DNA of 64,000 nt, taken from Oscarella lobularis. Taxonomy: Eukaryota; Porifera; Homoscleromorpha; Homosclerophorida; Oscarellidae. A program made the translations under genes and the position numbers. This document shows positions 1 through 15,000 of this stretch, piece after piece. How positions within the stretch are numbered: the first letter of the stretch is position 1; each line of letters begins with the position of its first letter. Below the pieces are notes generated by a model. The model was not told the origin of the DNA. It saw only the letters and a list, made by a program, of their open reading frames with translations, and ran no database searches. The stretch lies in NCBI RefSeq assembly GCF_947507565.1, contig NC_089187.1:1612001-1676000 (forward strand), in the 5' to 3' direction.

Positions 1-3000
1 CTAGTTTCGATCCACGTCGACGACACCAGCAAATACGCCGAGAAATCGGCGTAAGTTAGCTAAAATATGGAAGTTACTTTTTCATTCAGACTTATGTTTA
101 GGTTAGCGTTATCTTACTCCCGGAGGTGGTTTCTGAGACGGGTCAATAACACCAGACGGAAGAGAAGAACCTTCAAATATTAATTCAAACACTTCCACGT
201 CTGTTCCGTCGGAAAAGGCATTTGCCGAAATTTCAAGAACACCCGTCGTCCGACCGGGACCCCCTTCTTCCCGCGGCTCCGTCTTCTCAGGCGGCGGAAA
301 AGGTGGCTGTTGGAGATTAATACTGATGTCGTTCGTATACAAAGACACAGGCAAACCGTCGTCGATAACGGCCGCATTTTTGTCGCTGATTACGACGCCG
401 TCGCTCGACCTACTCGAAGTCAGTTGAGCACCGTTTGTGACGACAAGCTCCACGTGATAACTTTGGTCATATGTCAGCGTCACATTATTGAATCATAGAT
501 AGAGGAGAAGGGGGGATTGGAAGCTCCCGTCGTCACGTGACAAGTGCTTGACTCTAGGCGCGACTCATTCTAGATGGAGGTAGTTAGGGATGCTTTTCGC
601 GGTCTTCTTCAGTCGGAAATCAGTTCAACTTTGTCGCCTCGCCATCAGCAGGTGCAGAAGGATCTTCGATTTCTTCTCGCATCGTCTGAGAGCGAAGTCT
701 TCGAATTATTCGCCGAGAAGCTTACAGGCGAACTTGCTCAACGTCTCCCTGCTCTAAAAAAAGGATCAAGACAGTCTTCGATTTGCGAGCAAGCTCAAGT
801 AGCCTTTTATAAGTCCTCTTTGGCGGAGCTGAGCGATTCGTGGGCGTGCCTATACTTCTCTCTTGGCTTACCCTTCAGCGATCCTCTCTTGTCGCAATGT
901 GTAAACAGGCGGATATTTGAGAGCCTGCTTCAACTTCACATCCAGCATCTGATCACTTCAAGCGGAAGCAATGCCAGCAGGATGGAAGAGAAGGAGATGG
1001 AGCACCAGCAAGAGCCACTGAAACGACCTGTCCTCTCCGTAGATGAAGAGAACGCTCTACGATTTGCTTGTGGATTTATTCCCTTCAAGCTCATTGGGAA
1101 GCACGCAAAGAAAAAGGATGCCAAGAGCCAATGTATTGTTCGATGTCTTAAAGCTCTTAGTCAGAAAAGTGACAGTGAGTTATTGGTTGAGGAGGCAGAA
1201 GATTATGAATGCTACACAACTGTGTGGCTTCAGAAGATAAACAAAGGAGGGCTTTTTCAAGTCAATGACGCAGCCTACAACCTATTTCGGAGCGTGGAGG
1301 AAGTCGTACGAACACGTCTTCCTAGGCGAGTGATGGGCGGCGATGAGGTCGACGTTGTTAGCAGTGTCTGCGACAACGAGGAAGTCAATCGGCAGTGGGA
1401 AAGCTTGTCAGCGCATTTCGACGATCCAAATCAGCGATCCGTCCTTTTGAGAGAAATCGTCCAGCTGTGGGTTAACGCCAGAGGGTTTTCCCTAGCAGCA
1501 TCGTGGCTTGAGCAATATAAAGCGGCTAAACACTGTCTACTACAAAAGACTTCTTATTCGACACCTTGCTGTATTCTCTTTTCGACGCGTCAGAGAAAGA
1601 CGTCGCGGCATTGCCTAGAAGAATAGCATTCTATTATCAAGTACTGTAGTCGAAATGCTGCGGGTTCTATGCAAAGGCGCTCCCCCATGCACAAAAGGAA
1701 GTCTCTGTGTTTGGCACGCGATTGTGCAGCTGCCCGATGGCTTAGCACCAAACTCGGCTGTTTCTGCTATACAAAAAAGACCACACTTTTAGTTGCAATA
1801 GCCTGCAAGCAGCTGCAAACTAGCATTCGCTCGTAATCGGTACGATAACGCGAGTGGCGGAGAGTTGCGAAATCGCTGCAAACTAGGGACGGAGCTCTCG
1901 CTACGGTCTAACCACATTCATTGTGCTTTTCTATATCATTTTCAAACCCTACTCGACACAAGAGATCGGTAGAAAGTCGTTAGGAAAGCCAGTCGCTGGT
2001 ACGAAACGGTATCGGCGCTAAATTCGCGTAGTCGCTCAGTAACGCCGTATTTTATTACACTAACATACTTTCTCACGCAAATCCAAACACAAATTAACGC
2101 AGAAAAAGTGCTTTTGAGTCAGCGTGGGGCTGATTTCCGCGCCTTCACGACGATTATCCGGGACAAAAGTGAGTCACGCATGGGGTCAGAGAAGTCTGCA
2201 TAAAAAAGTCACGTGACGACGGGAGCTTCCAATCCCCCCTTCTCCTCTATCTATGATTGAATATCCACTCGGTCTGATTACCGGCGGCGGCGCGGAAATT
2301 TCCCGGAACGACGACGACGTTGTACTCATATATGCCGCTCTCAAAGTCGTCGGCAGCCCAGTTCGCCTTGAGATACGTCGTCGCCATTTGAAAATCCAAG
2401 TCAACTGATCCGCTGTCGCCTTCGCGCACGAAACCGATCACAGGTGGCGTCAAGTCGATCAGAAGGCCAAGAGACGAGTTGGACGAATTGCGAAGGGCCC
2501 AATTAACGGCGACGACCGTGGAGAAATAAGTCACTCCGTCGACAAACTTTCCAATGCACGCGTCACAGACGACTTGAGTGACGTTGCCGGCGACTTCTTT
2601 CATGGGCGACATGTCGCACTCGCCCGGCGACGACCCGACGCACCAAAGATACGCCATAATTTCGGACTCTGTGTCGTAGAAACTGCTCCAGCTCACGACG
2701 AGGACATAATCGGTCGAGCCGGCGTACACGATGTCCGACTGATTATCGCCGTTGTGAACGAGACCAACGACGGGCGGCGTAAAATCTACGACAATTCGTT
2801 GAGATGAGACGGTCGTCTCTTTGTCGGCTTCGTTCGTAGCGGCCACTTCGATCGTGTACTTGGCGCCGCTTTCGAGATCAAGACGCGGCGATACAACGTC
2901 GATCGTCGCCTGATGGACAAAAAAACAATGAGTTTCAAAGCAGCGCGTGCAGTCGTCGTGACCACCGCCCGAGCTACGCTTGTTGTCGCACGGATAGCAT

Positions 3001-6000
3001 TCGAGCACGAAGGAATCGACGCTCTTGCGATTTCGCTCGTTGCCTGCGTTGCAATAGGCGGCGAGATGCATACGCAGATGATCATCGTTAGCGTCCGGCG
3101 AGCCAAAGGCGATCATTTCGTCCTTGATGCTAACCGTATGGGGAAGATAGTCGGATGTCAGTTCAACGCCGCCTATTTGCTGACAGCCTCCGACGTTTAC
3201 GAATGAATTCTGAAATAGAGTGACGTAAAGGTGATTAGATCCGATGGTGAGCACTTGAGTGTCATTTGAAAAGGAATATTGGTCTACTTCCATGAAGTTG
3301 AGAAGAGGACTCTCTAGCTGAACGGTTTCGCAGATGAGCCCAAAGTCGAAGGAGTAAAACGCGATGCTTCGACTTCCGTGCAAGACAACAATCACGTTAG
3401 TCTTAGGAAGCAATTTCGCCGATAGAATATCTCCCAGATCGCGGTCGGCGATACTAGAACACTGGTCGTTCATTTGGCAATTGAACAAAGATAAAGTCGC
3501 ACTATCTTTGAAGAGGACGTTGCCAAACTCGTCCGAGGACATTTCGAAGCCGCACGTGCTGGATTTAGTGACTAGCGTCTGCAAGAAAGTCCACGTCAAT
3601 TCCAAGCCGTTACCCGAAGGGCTCATAACGCCAAATACCACATAGTCCTTGTCACCGCAGTGAACGTTAACCGCTGCACTCGCCCAGCTATTTTCCAAGG
3701 ACACGACACTGCAAAACGTTCCGGTCGTCGCGCCGCTCAACAGCACCGATTGACAGACATTCTCGACCGTAACGTAACCTTTCATGCTCACGTCGAATTC
3801 TCCAGATGAGTCAACGAGAAGAAAACGATCGCTGTAAACTATCGCAACCGTTTCGTCACCCGAGACATAAAGGCGAGGCGCGTCGGTCGAAGTGGAGTTG
3901 GTCAAAAACGTCCGTTTCTGCGACGTGTCCGATATTTTCATGAACGCTAGGGAACGAGCGTCGGCGAGCGCCATTCGTCTTGAAGAAATCAATTTTGATG
4001 TCGATTTGACGTCAAAATTGAGGAGCTTGTAAGACATGTGAGGAGTGACGTAGGAGACGGGCAGCGCACCAATTTCGCGGCAGCAGGGCGAACGCGGCGA
4101 AACGAACTTGCCAATGTCCGTCGAATTCATTATTTCCACCATGACCGTGCTATTGTTTTCCGTCCCATTGCCCTGCGACGCATTCTCCCTCAAAACGGTG
4201 AATTCAAAGTGAGTCGAAGGCGTCAGAATATTCGACGAATCGTTCGACGAATAGTTCGACGGGCAGAGAACGCGTGCCGGCTCGTCGAGCTCGATAGTGC
4301 CCGAAAGCTGATAGAGATCGCGCGAGGCTCGACGTGAATCGACGGCGAAACACAAATCGTTCGGAACGTATCGGAACCCGTCCGAAGTCACCGTAACGGT
4401 GAGTCCCGCGCCGTTGTGCCCCATCACGGCGACCGTGTATCGATAGCCCGGCTTCATTCCGCCGTCTACGGCAATTGTGAAATTGTGAAACTCGGTTAAA
4501 TTCACCATCGTCGCGACGACGACGCCTAGCGACCACGAATTCGTCGACTCGTCGAACGAGTGCTCGAAAACGGCGTAACTGTATCCAGCTATACCGCTTT
4601 CGGGATCGATGAAGCCGGTCCAGTATGCGGAAACGAGACTTTGCGTGGCAAAATAGTCTTTGTCGTTTCCGTCGTCAGGACGACCATCGTAAACGATTCC
4701 GCCAAGCGGTCTCGTTAAGTCGACCGTGACACCGTCGGATTGCACTTCGGTTTCGAGGCCGGCTCTGTTGATCGCCTTGACGATCGACACGACGTGCGTT
4801 CCCGACGGAAGTACGTGGCCGGAAGCAATGGCGTGCATCGATAGGCCAACGTTTCGCTCGCTGATATACGTCATATGGTAATACGTCATGTTGACATTCG
4901 CTTTCCACGTGTAATATTCGACGTCGCTTTCTTCGTCAACAAAATCTGTCCAGCTGACGGAAAAGACGGTGGGACTCGTCTGATAATTGATGTCCGCAAA
5001 ATCGATGGCGTCGTAGACTTCGCCCGCAGAAGGAGGCGTTAGATCGATCAGTACCCCGTTTGAACGCGAAGGCACGCTCGTCAGATTAACGCGATTGACG
5101 GCATACACGGTCACGGTATATCTAGATCCGTGTAGCAAATGAACCCCGTAAAAGTCGACGTATAAATTCTTCGAATCGGCTCTTTGGCACCCCAAAGTTG
5201 TGTTTGCATTATCGTATCCGTAGCAGGCCTCATAATCTCGGATACCGCTTTGGGGATCCAAAAAGCCCATCCAATGAGCGGATAAATGCGTAGAGTTCGA
5301 CTGAAAGTTCACGTCCTTTTCTACGCCTGTGCCATCGGCAACTTGACCCGTTTCGGGCATCGATCGATCGACAATGATGTGTGTTTTAGTCTTGACTTGC
5401 GAATGGAGTCCCACCAAATTGTAGGCGCGAACTTTGGCCTTATAGGGGAGCCCGACAACAAGACCGGTTCCTTCTAACGAAACGTCACTCAAGAGTCCAG
5501 TGCTGATGAAGTCCTCGGTCGTCTTTCCCAACTTTCCTGTTACCATGAGAGCAAAACTGTAGTGAGAAAGACTCGTTTCGTTCTCGTAGAATCCTACCCA
5601 CGACAGCGCCAAACTGGCGACGTCCGAAAGATAACTTGGAGCCGGATGACCGGACAAAGTAAAGCGAGCCGAGCCGACTGTCGGCGGCGTCGTGTCCACG
5701 ATATACCCATTGGAGTGCGCTGTCGTTGTCATTCCGGCGCTATTTGCACAGGCGACGCTAACGAAAACGTGCCAACCAGAGGGGATGGAGTGTCCAGTGG
5801 ACGATGCTCGGGTAGAGAGTTCTATACCAGTCCGAGGAACGATGTTCGAATGGTACTTCCTACTTCCTGCCCACCACGAACAATTGCTAATCGGACTGAG
5901 ATCGTCGAATTGATCCCAACTTGCCAAAACGGTGGAACTGCTGTTCGAATAGTCGATGTCCGGTCGCGTCGCGCCGTCCAAGACGGGGCCTGCGACGGGC

Positions 6001-9000
6001 GGCGTGACGTCGACGACGACGCCGCTCGAGCACACGGGACGGCTCAAACCGGCTCTGTTAACGGCGTAAACGGTCGCGAAATAGGTGCGACCGTGTTCGA
6101 GTTTAAGCCCCCCGACTGTCGTCTTCAGCGTGGCGTTGGACACATCGTGGCACGCGCGGACGTCGTGGCCGAAAGGGCTGCTTCCAATACAGTGAGAGTA
6201 GCGGCTTACCGACGACTCGGGATCGTAAAAATCGGACCAATGAAACGACATTCGCGACGTGGACGACTGATATTGCCTGTCCCGTGAGCCGTTGCCGTCA
6301 ATAACCACGCCGCCTTCAGGCGGCGAATCGTCAAATACTGTGCATTGAGATCGAGCCGCCGAAGCAAGACCGGCTCCGTTCTTCACGCTAACTTCCGCGT
6401 AGTAGCACGCGCCCAGAGCAACGGCGAGACTCGTGCTAACAGACGTCGCGTTGCGGACGACGACGTTGGTTACTGCACATGAATGGTTTGCACAGAACGA
6501 CCACGTCGTCGACTCGATGCCCGATTCTTTGTCGCCGTCAACGCTCCAGAAGAATGTAATCGTTCCCGTCCACGCTTCGTAGGGTCCGTAAACGTCGCCT
6601 CGTCTTCCAAGGCGAACGACATCGATCACAGGCGCCGTGTCGTCGACCGTAAAGCCGCTCGACGCAACAAGAAACGTCTCGCCAAATCGATTGGTGGCTT
6701 CTACCAAATTGTAGAAGACTTTGCCGGGCTCGAGACGAATTCCCGCCGCGAAAGCGCTCGTTCGACGTCCTACGTCAGCAAACGGCAAGACGTCGGCGTC
6801 GTGAGGCGTCGTGCCAACGCCCCAGCGATAATCGACGATACTACCGCTAAAACCGAACCAGTTCGACGACACAGAAGTCGTCGACGCCTGGTAAGACCGC
6901 CCAAACTGCTCGGATCCATCCACGACGGTGCGGCAGTCGCGGGGCGCCGTCGAATAAAATTTCAAAGAGCTGGAAATAAGGATCGACTCGAGTAAGACGC
7001 CGTTCGTCGCTGTTAGAGAGGCGTAGTAAGTTTCGTTTCGATCGAGACGAAGTCGTAGAGAAATTTCGGACGACGTCGTCGGCGTAACGGAAATCGTCTC
7101 GTCGCACGCTTTGGTTTGCGTTCGCAGGACGCAGAGACGCAGTGAATGCACGAAGCTCTCGCGATCGAGAATAGGCTCCCATTTGAGACTGACACTCATT
7201 CGTTGACTCGATTCCTCGGTGTTTTCGGCAACGAAGAGAAGTTTTCCTTTCGCTTCTGGTGGCGTCGAGTCGAAAACGACGCATTTGGATTCGCTTTGAG
7301 TTAAGAGGCCGGCATTATTGTGCGCTACGACGCGAGCAACGTAGCATCGGCCGTCTAAAAGACCGTCGATACCGTTCTTCGTCACTTCCGTAAACTTGCG
7401 CACGTTTTCCAAGGACACAGCGCACTCGTCGACGTCCTCGAGGCATAGAGACCATTCGTAAAAGTCAATACGGCTCTCATTGTCGTAGAAATCACTCCAG
7501 CGAACAACAAACGGGTCCAGAGAGCTGACGAGTTTTCCTCCCGCCACTTCGATTCGTCCAGCGACGGGAGCCGAGCGATCTACGACAATTTCATCCGACG
7601 ACGCGTGCCCGACTAGACCGACGCTATTGATCGCCGTAACGGTGACGTAGCTTTTGTTTCCCGGCGTGAAAATGTTCGAATCGACGTCGTAGTAGAGCGT
7701 GAGCCCGACATAAGTCGAAGGTAAGATATCGCATTTGGATACGCTCCCACCGACGCATACGTAATACTCCACAATACTCGTCTCGTTGTCAATAAAAGAG
7801 TCCCAAGTGACGTGAAGGCTTCCGATGTCCGTGTAGTAGCGAAGGCCTATAGAGTAAACGCTGCCTTGATTCAAGACTACTGGCATGGTAACTTCGCTCT
7901 GTCCGACGACTTCGGTTTGATCGTCGCCTTCGACGGGAGGCGGCGATACGACGACGACGTATTGACTTACGCCGCTCTGGACGTCGCTAATAAGCCAGTT
8001 AGCGGAAATGTCAACTACCGTTGCCTGATACTCGGCATCGAGTCCAACGTCCAAGCCATCGTAGACGTAATTGACGGTAGGCGGACTAGTATCAACCAGA
8101 AACCCATCCGTCACGTACACCGAGCGAAGACCGACTTCATTGATCAGAACGAGAGCGGAATAGAACTTGATTCCGTCTGGAAGCACGATAGTGTTCGTGC
8201 TCCCTTCAAATGCGTACGCGTCGACGGACACAGCGAAAACGCTGTCGTCGTACCGATACACGCCCATAGTCCAACTCGCATTCACGATGCGAGTGACGTC
8301 CTCGAAGCAATTCCAGTTCACGGCGGCGAAGCGCGGCGTCGTCTCGAAGTCGACGTCGCCGTTTGGCCCGTCGCCGATATGCGAGCAAACTGGAGGCGTC
8401 GCGTCGATTTGTACACCGTCCGACGCAAACGTCGTCGTTAGTCCGGCAGAATTGACGACGCGAACGACGGCATAGTAGGTAGAACTCTGATTCAACGCGA
8501 CATTTTGATATCTGCCCATCAGAAGATTTCCAAAGCTTTGGAACGGATAAGCGAACGCTTCCCCCGCTGAGTCGATCGCTATTCCTAGCAGGTATTCTTC
8601 GACTGCTGTTCCTTCGTCGTAGCATGGATCCCAGCGTGCGACAAATACGTCGCTCAGCGACGTGATATCCGCTTCGCCCGATTCCCCGTCGTAAACGCTT
8701 CCGGAGCAGATCGGCGGCGACGTTACGACGACAAATCCGTTCGAAGTGGAAACGGAGGAATAGCCGACGAAGTCAATCGCCTTCACATTACAAACGTAGA
8801 CGTGCTTCCCGGACAGCAAGTCGAGATCCCTGATAATTGCCCTATCGGCAAGTCGCGACACGTTTACGTATGACATCGGATCGGCGGCTTCTTTTTCACT
8901 GACGCCGACGAGGAGTTCCGCGATTCCGGACTCGCAATCGTCGATCCACCGCCACAGGCACCACGCGGTCGTACCCGTCGTTTGGTAGTCGATGTCGTAA

Positions 9001-12000
9001 GTGTTCCAGCCGTCCTGAACGTATCCTTCGGACGGCGGTCGATAGTCAACTAAAAATCCGTCCGTCGTGAGGACAGTTCGAAGGCCGGCTGAGTTGGTGA
9101 TTCGTACCGTCGCATAGTAGGAGTGGCCCAGGGACAGGCTAGACAAGCGATGATGAGTCGAGTTGGTGCCCGTGGGCGAGGTGAAGTCGAGCAAATCGGT
9201 TCCACCGCTATAAGAACCGATCGCCCAGTCTCGAGCGACAATTTCGGTCACGTCTTCGTGAGCGAACCAGCTCACACCCAACGCGACGTCGGGTTTTTCT
9301 AGATAGTCGATATCTCTCCTGTTCGGACCATCGTAGTCGTACTCAATCAGGTCTTCAAGGAAAGGATACGTCGTGTCTACCACGGTTCCGTTCGACGTCG
9401 CTTCGGTGCGTCGACCCGCAAAATTGTACGCTCTAACGACAAAACGATAAAACCCGCCTTGCCTACCGTGAATGACTCGTCCCATGGAATAGAAAGTCGG
9501 CGCCGCGTACTGCCACGACGCCATTTCGACGCCGTTCTTATCGATAACGCTCGTTTCGACGTAGCTAACGCCGCTTTCTTTGTCAAAAAACTCTAGATCG
9601 GCGCACGGTCTCTTGGGAGGCCGAAAGGGCTGATTGGGCGGCCAAAAATCGACCGTCTCGTACGACTGACAAACTTTAAAATTGCCGAACGCCGAGGTTC
9701 TTTCGGTCCACGCGTCGATGTCGACGCCGAAATTCTGACCGTCGTATAGCGCGCCTCCGCGCGGCGACGTGGCGTCGACAAGAACGCCATCGGTTTCGAT
9801 TGTCGTGCTCAATCCGGCGGCATTTTGGGCTCGTACGACAACGCGATAAATCGCTCCGTTTTGCAAAGCGAGACGAGAAAAACAGACTGTTGACTTTAGC
9901 ATCACGTCGAGCTCCTCTTGCACCATCGTGCCGTTGTAGCCGTAAACGGAAACGTAGTAGTTCTCAACAGGACTTTCCATATCGACGAAGGCGTTCTTCC
10001 ATCGCGCGCAAATTTCCTCGTCCGACGCCTGAAAATCGACGTCGGGAGAGTGAACGTCGTTGTCGCCGTCGCCATCGCGCAAGTATATGGCCCCGACGCT
10101 GGGCGGCGTTTCGTCCACCAATATCCCATCCGACCAAAATGTTGTAATCAAACCGGCCTTATTCACCGCGCGTCCCGTCACGAAATACCGCGTAGCGTGC
10201 CAGAAGGGAAAAGGCGGAAATATCACCCGCGTCGTACCGTTCGGTCCGAAGCCGACGTCTTCAAACGGCAGCACGCGCGTGCCGCCTTTGTACGTTCCGA
10301 TTGCCGCTTGAACGGCGGCGATTCCACTTTCGGGATCTCGACACGTCCACGACGCTCCGAAGTGAGTCAGATTCGCCGAAAAGTCGGCGTCGCCATCGAC
10401 ACCTGAATTTAGATCCTCGATTTCCGAACAGACGGGATTCGTTATGTCGACCATCATTCCGTCGGATAAATATTGACTACTCAGACCGGCTCGGTTAAAC
10501 GCGACAACAACGGCGACGTACGTCTCCTTCGCCGTCAAAAGAAGACCGTCCTTGTACGCGAAGAAATGCTTGACGCGCTCGGCTTCGAATTTCCTGCGGC
10601 CGAACGAATCGGCGATGGTCCAATGAAAATAGTCCATTCCGCTTTCGACGTCGTAAATTCCCAACCAGCAGGCCTTAAAACTTTCCTGCGCAAGTTGGTA
10701 ATCGTAGTCGGCGACGCAATCGTACGAACCGTCCTTGACGGGAGTGACGGAACTGTCGACGAGAGGTTTCGTGTGATCGATGAGGACGCCGTCGGTCGAC
10801 GTAATTCCCTCGACGCTGACCGAATTGATTGTTCGCAAAGACACGTAATACGTCGTGTTGTGCTTCAAGACGAGATTGCTGTTCGTAAGATACTGCGTCT
10901 GGAGAATGTCCGTGAAGGGTTGAAGCTCTTCGCCGCCTTTTTTTGTTCCAATGGCCCACTTGGCCACCGCAACGTCCGACTCCTCATCAACAATATCGTC
11001 ATACGTCGCTCGAATCGCGTTATAGCTGCAATCGTAGTCGATATCCAGCGTTTCGTTTCCGTCGCGAAATTTTACGACTTCAGCCGGTAACAGGTCGACT
11101 AAAAACGGTTCGGCGGTAACGGACGACGTCAGGCCGGCGGAATTGTGACACGTCACAGTGACAGCGACGTGAGATCCGTGCGACCAACGCATATCGCCGA
11201 TCGTAGCCGTCTGCGCGTCCTGAACGTCTCGCTCGTCGACCAAGGCCACGACACCGCTCGTCGGTTTCGCCGTGACGGTGAAATGCAACCATTCGGATTC
11301 GGGATCGCCAAAGCCGACCATGTCGACGGTGAACGATTGAGCGTCGTTCTGCCTCGCCACGACAACGGCGACGCTCGTCTCGGGAGGAGTCACGTCCGGC
11401 GTAGCGAAACAAATCTCGGGAACGATAGTGAGTTCTTGGGTGGGACACGACCACGAGAAGAGAACCTGCCAGACGGTGAAGAGGGGACCCCATCCGAACG
11501 TGCACTCCCAGATTTTCCAACTCGGACATTGTATTGTCGGTCCCATGATGCCGAAGCCGACGCTCATTGTAACGGTGATTGGCTTGGTTATGACCTTGAA
11601 GTCAGCGCACGCTTTCAGCACGTCACCTCGAATGCCGACGTCGAGCGAGGGCACGAACGTCGTGTCCAAGAGGGTGATGTCGAGTCGAAGCGAAGCGGAC
11701 GCAATGCCGATCGTAACGGTGACAGCGCCCGAGAGAGTCAGCGATCCGTGCGGCAGAAGACGCGCCGTCACCTGTTGGGAAATCGGACACAGTTCGGCCT
11801 CGTAATTGACGACGACTCGACCCGAGACGGCGAACTCGAGCGAGAGAATGATTCCCATATACTCGGCGACGACGATCCATTTCGAATCGCAGGTAGGATC
11901 GGCAAAGGGAAATTCGCACGTCTTATAGAATATCTTATCGACGTTGTAGATTTCGCCGCGACTCGTGTAACAATCCGACGACGCGTTCTCGTCCTCTTGT

Positions 12001-15000
12001 CGCTTCTTTCGTCGACGTCGCAAACTGCTGCTGTTATTGCCGAAACTGATGAGCTCCTCGTCGACGATCGCTTCGCCATCGACGACAAGAGACAATCGAT
12101 TACTCGTCACGGCACTCGGATCGAACAAGTTTCGGAGAACCGGCACGGCTAGCGATATCGTACTGTCCTCCAAGTCGCCGCCGATCACTTCACGTTTCCT
12201 CTGTTCCGCTTGAGCGCCGCTATTGTGCGTGACGACGAGCGACTCGCCCTTTTCGATGAAACCGACGTCGACGGCGCCCGACGGCACGCGAACCGATCGA
12301 TCCAGTTCCAAATTGACGCCGTACATGACTGAAATGCCGTTGAAACTCGTGTCCTCCGCGTACGGCGGCTCGATGAAGTCGAGCTTGCAGCTGAAACCCG
12401 GTTTCGCAACGCAACGCAAAATGGCAAAAAATTCGATGTTCTCCTGAACGAACGAGACGGCGCCGGCGACATTTTCGCCGATCGTCAAAATTTCGCTCGG
12501 TTTAACGACTTCAACAGGCAAGTCGCCGGGCTTGTATTTGCTCGACGTTTCGATCTGTCCACTAATATCGGTCGCATATCCGGCAATCCAACCTTTCTGA
12601 CCGCTTGCGGCGTCGAAAACGTGATGCTTGGGCAGCGGATCGCCCGATAGCATGTTGCCCTTGCTGTCGAGAAAATCCGAAATCCACAGATAGCTTTCGT
12701 TCGCCGCGTAAAACATTCCCGTTCCAAACGAGTCGGTGAACACTTTCAGCGTCACTGTGACGTCTTTCGGCGCGCCGACCTCCGTCAGCGGCTCCAACGA
12801 TTCCTTACGAATGCCGTAGAGAAGTCCGACTGTTCCGCCGTCGCCGACGGTGACGTTGTCAACGCCGTGAAGGTAGAGCCAATCCTGAACGACAAGAACG
12901 CCGAAACGGCCGCGAACGGCCGTTCCGTTCGTGTCGAGAACCCGGAAAATTCGCTTGACAACACCCGATCCTTTCGCCTGAACGACGAGCAGATTCGGAT
13001 TGTCGAGCTTGTCTTCGGTTCCAAACATCGAGAGCACGTAATGCGAGCCCTCCCTGTCGATCGGAGCAACACCTTGAACTTGATAGTTCTCGAACAAGCC
13101 GGGAATTATCGTTCGATCTCGTTCGAGAACAGTCAGATGGGTGTACTTCACTTTGAATACGACATTCCGGTAAGTGTCCGTCGATCGACGCATCACTTGA
13201 ACGCAAGTATCGACGGAACAGTAAGGAAGTTCCGAAGGATCGGCCAACGTCCCCGGAGCTAAACCGGTATCGATTAATAAGAGCGTGGCGATCCAGCCGC
13301 GAACGGTCTTCAGGAGCTCGAGTGGCTTCGTTTCTAACCACACGATGGCGTTATCGATTCGTCTTACGATTTCGTCGCTGATGAATCGCTTAATGTCGCT
13401 GACGACAAATCGAAAGCCCAGAACGACGTCTGTCGCTAAACGCAGGCCGGAAAAAATGGGTTCTTCGACCAAGCTTTGCAATTTCAAGCCAAGCGACACG
13501 ACGCTATTGATGATCTTCGACGCCGGTTTCATTATGTAGCTCGACGCGCCGAGAACCGTGAAATAATTGCATAGGTTCACTAGATTTTTCGAGAAGTCTT
13601 TCGCGACTCGCAAACACGTGCCTCCAGCGGAGAGCAACGCGTCGCTCACGCCGTGCCACGCATTGTTTCCAAGCTGAGCGACGGAGTTCAGCTTAGCGAC
13701 AAGAGGAAAGCCGCTCACAAGAGAACTGCACGTGGCTCCGAACGCCTGTCGATCTGCCTTCGGAACGAGTAGGTCCAGAGCCGAATTCGCCAGATCGACG
13801 ACCTTCTCGGTGACCGTCGATAGAGCGAAGTCTAACAACAACTTGAGATTCGTCCTCACCTTCCCCATCATATCAAGAAGCATTTCGACGTATTTGTCGA
13901 CGTCGCCGACGATGTCAAGAAAATCAGCGAGCAATCCTATTTTCTCTATAACGTTCCGAGCCACTTGAATTATTCTCTCCAGATCGTCGCTGAACATCAG
14001 CTTGACACATAGCGTCCCGTCGACGCAATCAAAGTCGACATACGAAGCCCAATCGCTCGTGTAAACGTAGGTCAGCATGTACAACTCGCCGAGAAAGTTG
14101 GATATCTTTTCGGCGAGAGACGATATCGGTGCCAAAAGGGCCGTCGTCGTTGCTATCAACTGCTCGCTCGCGCTGCTCGTTGTCGCCTTGACGAGCTCGT
14201 TCCACGACGTCTGCATGCTCCTTATCGTGTCGCCGAAGGTGACGACGACGTCGACGTGAAAGCTAAACGCGCACGACGAGAGCAACGTCGATTTTAGATT
14301 CGTCGCAACGTTCCTAACATTTTGGAGAACGTTCGCCACGAAATTTTCAATGACGTCCACGAGCGACAGAACGCTGTCGATGACGTTCTGAACAAATTGC
14401 AAGCCACCCGAGAGATAGCTCATTGCCACGTTGCCAGCCTGAAGAAGAGCCGCAGAAAATTTATTCAAAAGCTCGGCGAGAATCGAACGAAACTTGGCGA
14501 AGCCGAATTGTATCCAATTCAAAATCTTGTGGCGCACCTTTTCGCCGGCGCTAACAAAGCTCTCGGATTTGGTCAGAAATTCGAGCACCGACTGGATCCA
14601 TCCAGCAACGTTCAGCGTCGTATCGAGCACCGAGTCGATGACGTTCTTGAGCGCTTCTACGCCCGGAACGCCTCGCAGTACGACGGCGACCAGATCGGTG
14701 ACGTTCTTCGCCGTGGCGACGAATTTGATAAATTCCCGACTGCCGTTCAGATACGCTTTGGCGTCGTCGACGTACTGGCCTTCGAACCAGACAACGAACG
14801 CGTCCAAATTCTCGGCGATCGTTTCGTTGACCGACTCGACGAACGACAAGGCGTACTCGTCGAAATGCGTCAAAACTTTGTCGTTCAAGAACGACTTAAC
14901 GAGATCGACTTCCCGTTCTAATAGATCATGACTTATTTGAAATACGTCGATGGTGTCGAGACGCGATCCGTTAAACGGCAGCGTGCCGAATATCTCCTCG

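Larger units (their letters stand above)
494..2255 (+). mobile_element. 1762-bp TIR transposon with 7-bp target duplication, inserted in a coding exon
   Basis: The ends are 48-bp perfect inverted repeats (494-541 and 2208-2255) starting CATAGATAGAGGAGAAG. The target duplication is ATTGAAT at 487-493 and 2256-2262. Joining 2256 to 486 on the minus strand gives an uninterrupted coding exon, confirmed by the paralog at about 34.99 kb (TGG ATA TTC GAT AAC GTG). It carries one sizeable ORF (574-1626) on the opposite strand to the host gene. TIR starting with CA and a 7-bp duplication are compatible with P-type or Dada-type superfamilies, but no DDE catalytic core is recognisable, so the superfamily is left open. 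Perfect TIRs suggest a recent insertion. Confidence 0.92.

Noticed and set aside
494..2255. The element acting as an introner (intron-creating transposon)
   Set aside because: Neither TIR/target junction offers a GT donor or AG acceptor that would restore the frame. Clean excision restores it, splicing at the ends does not.
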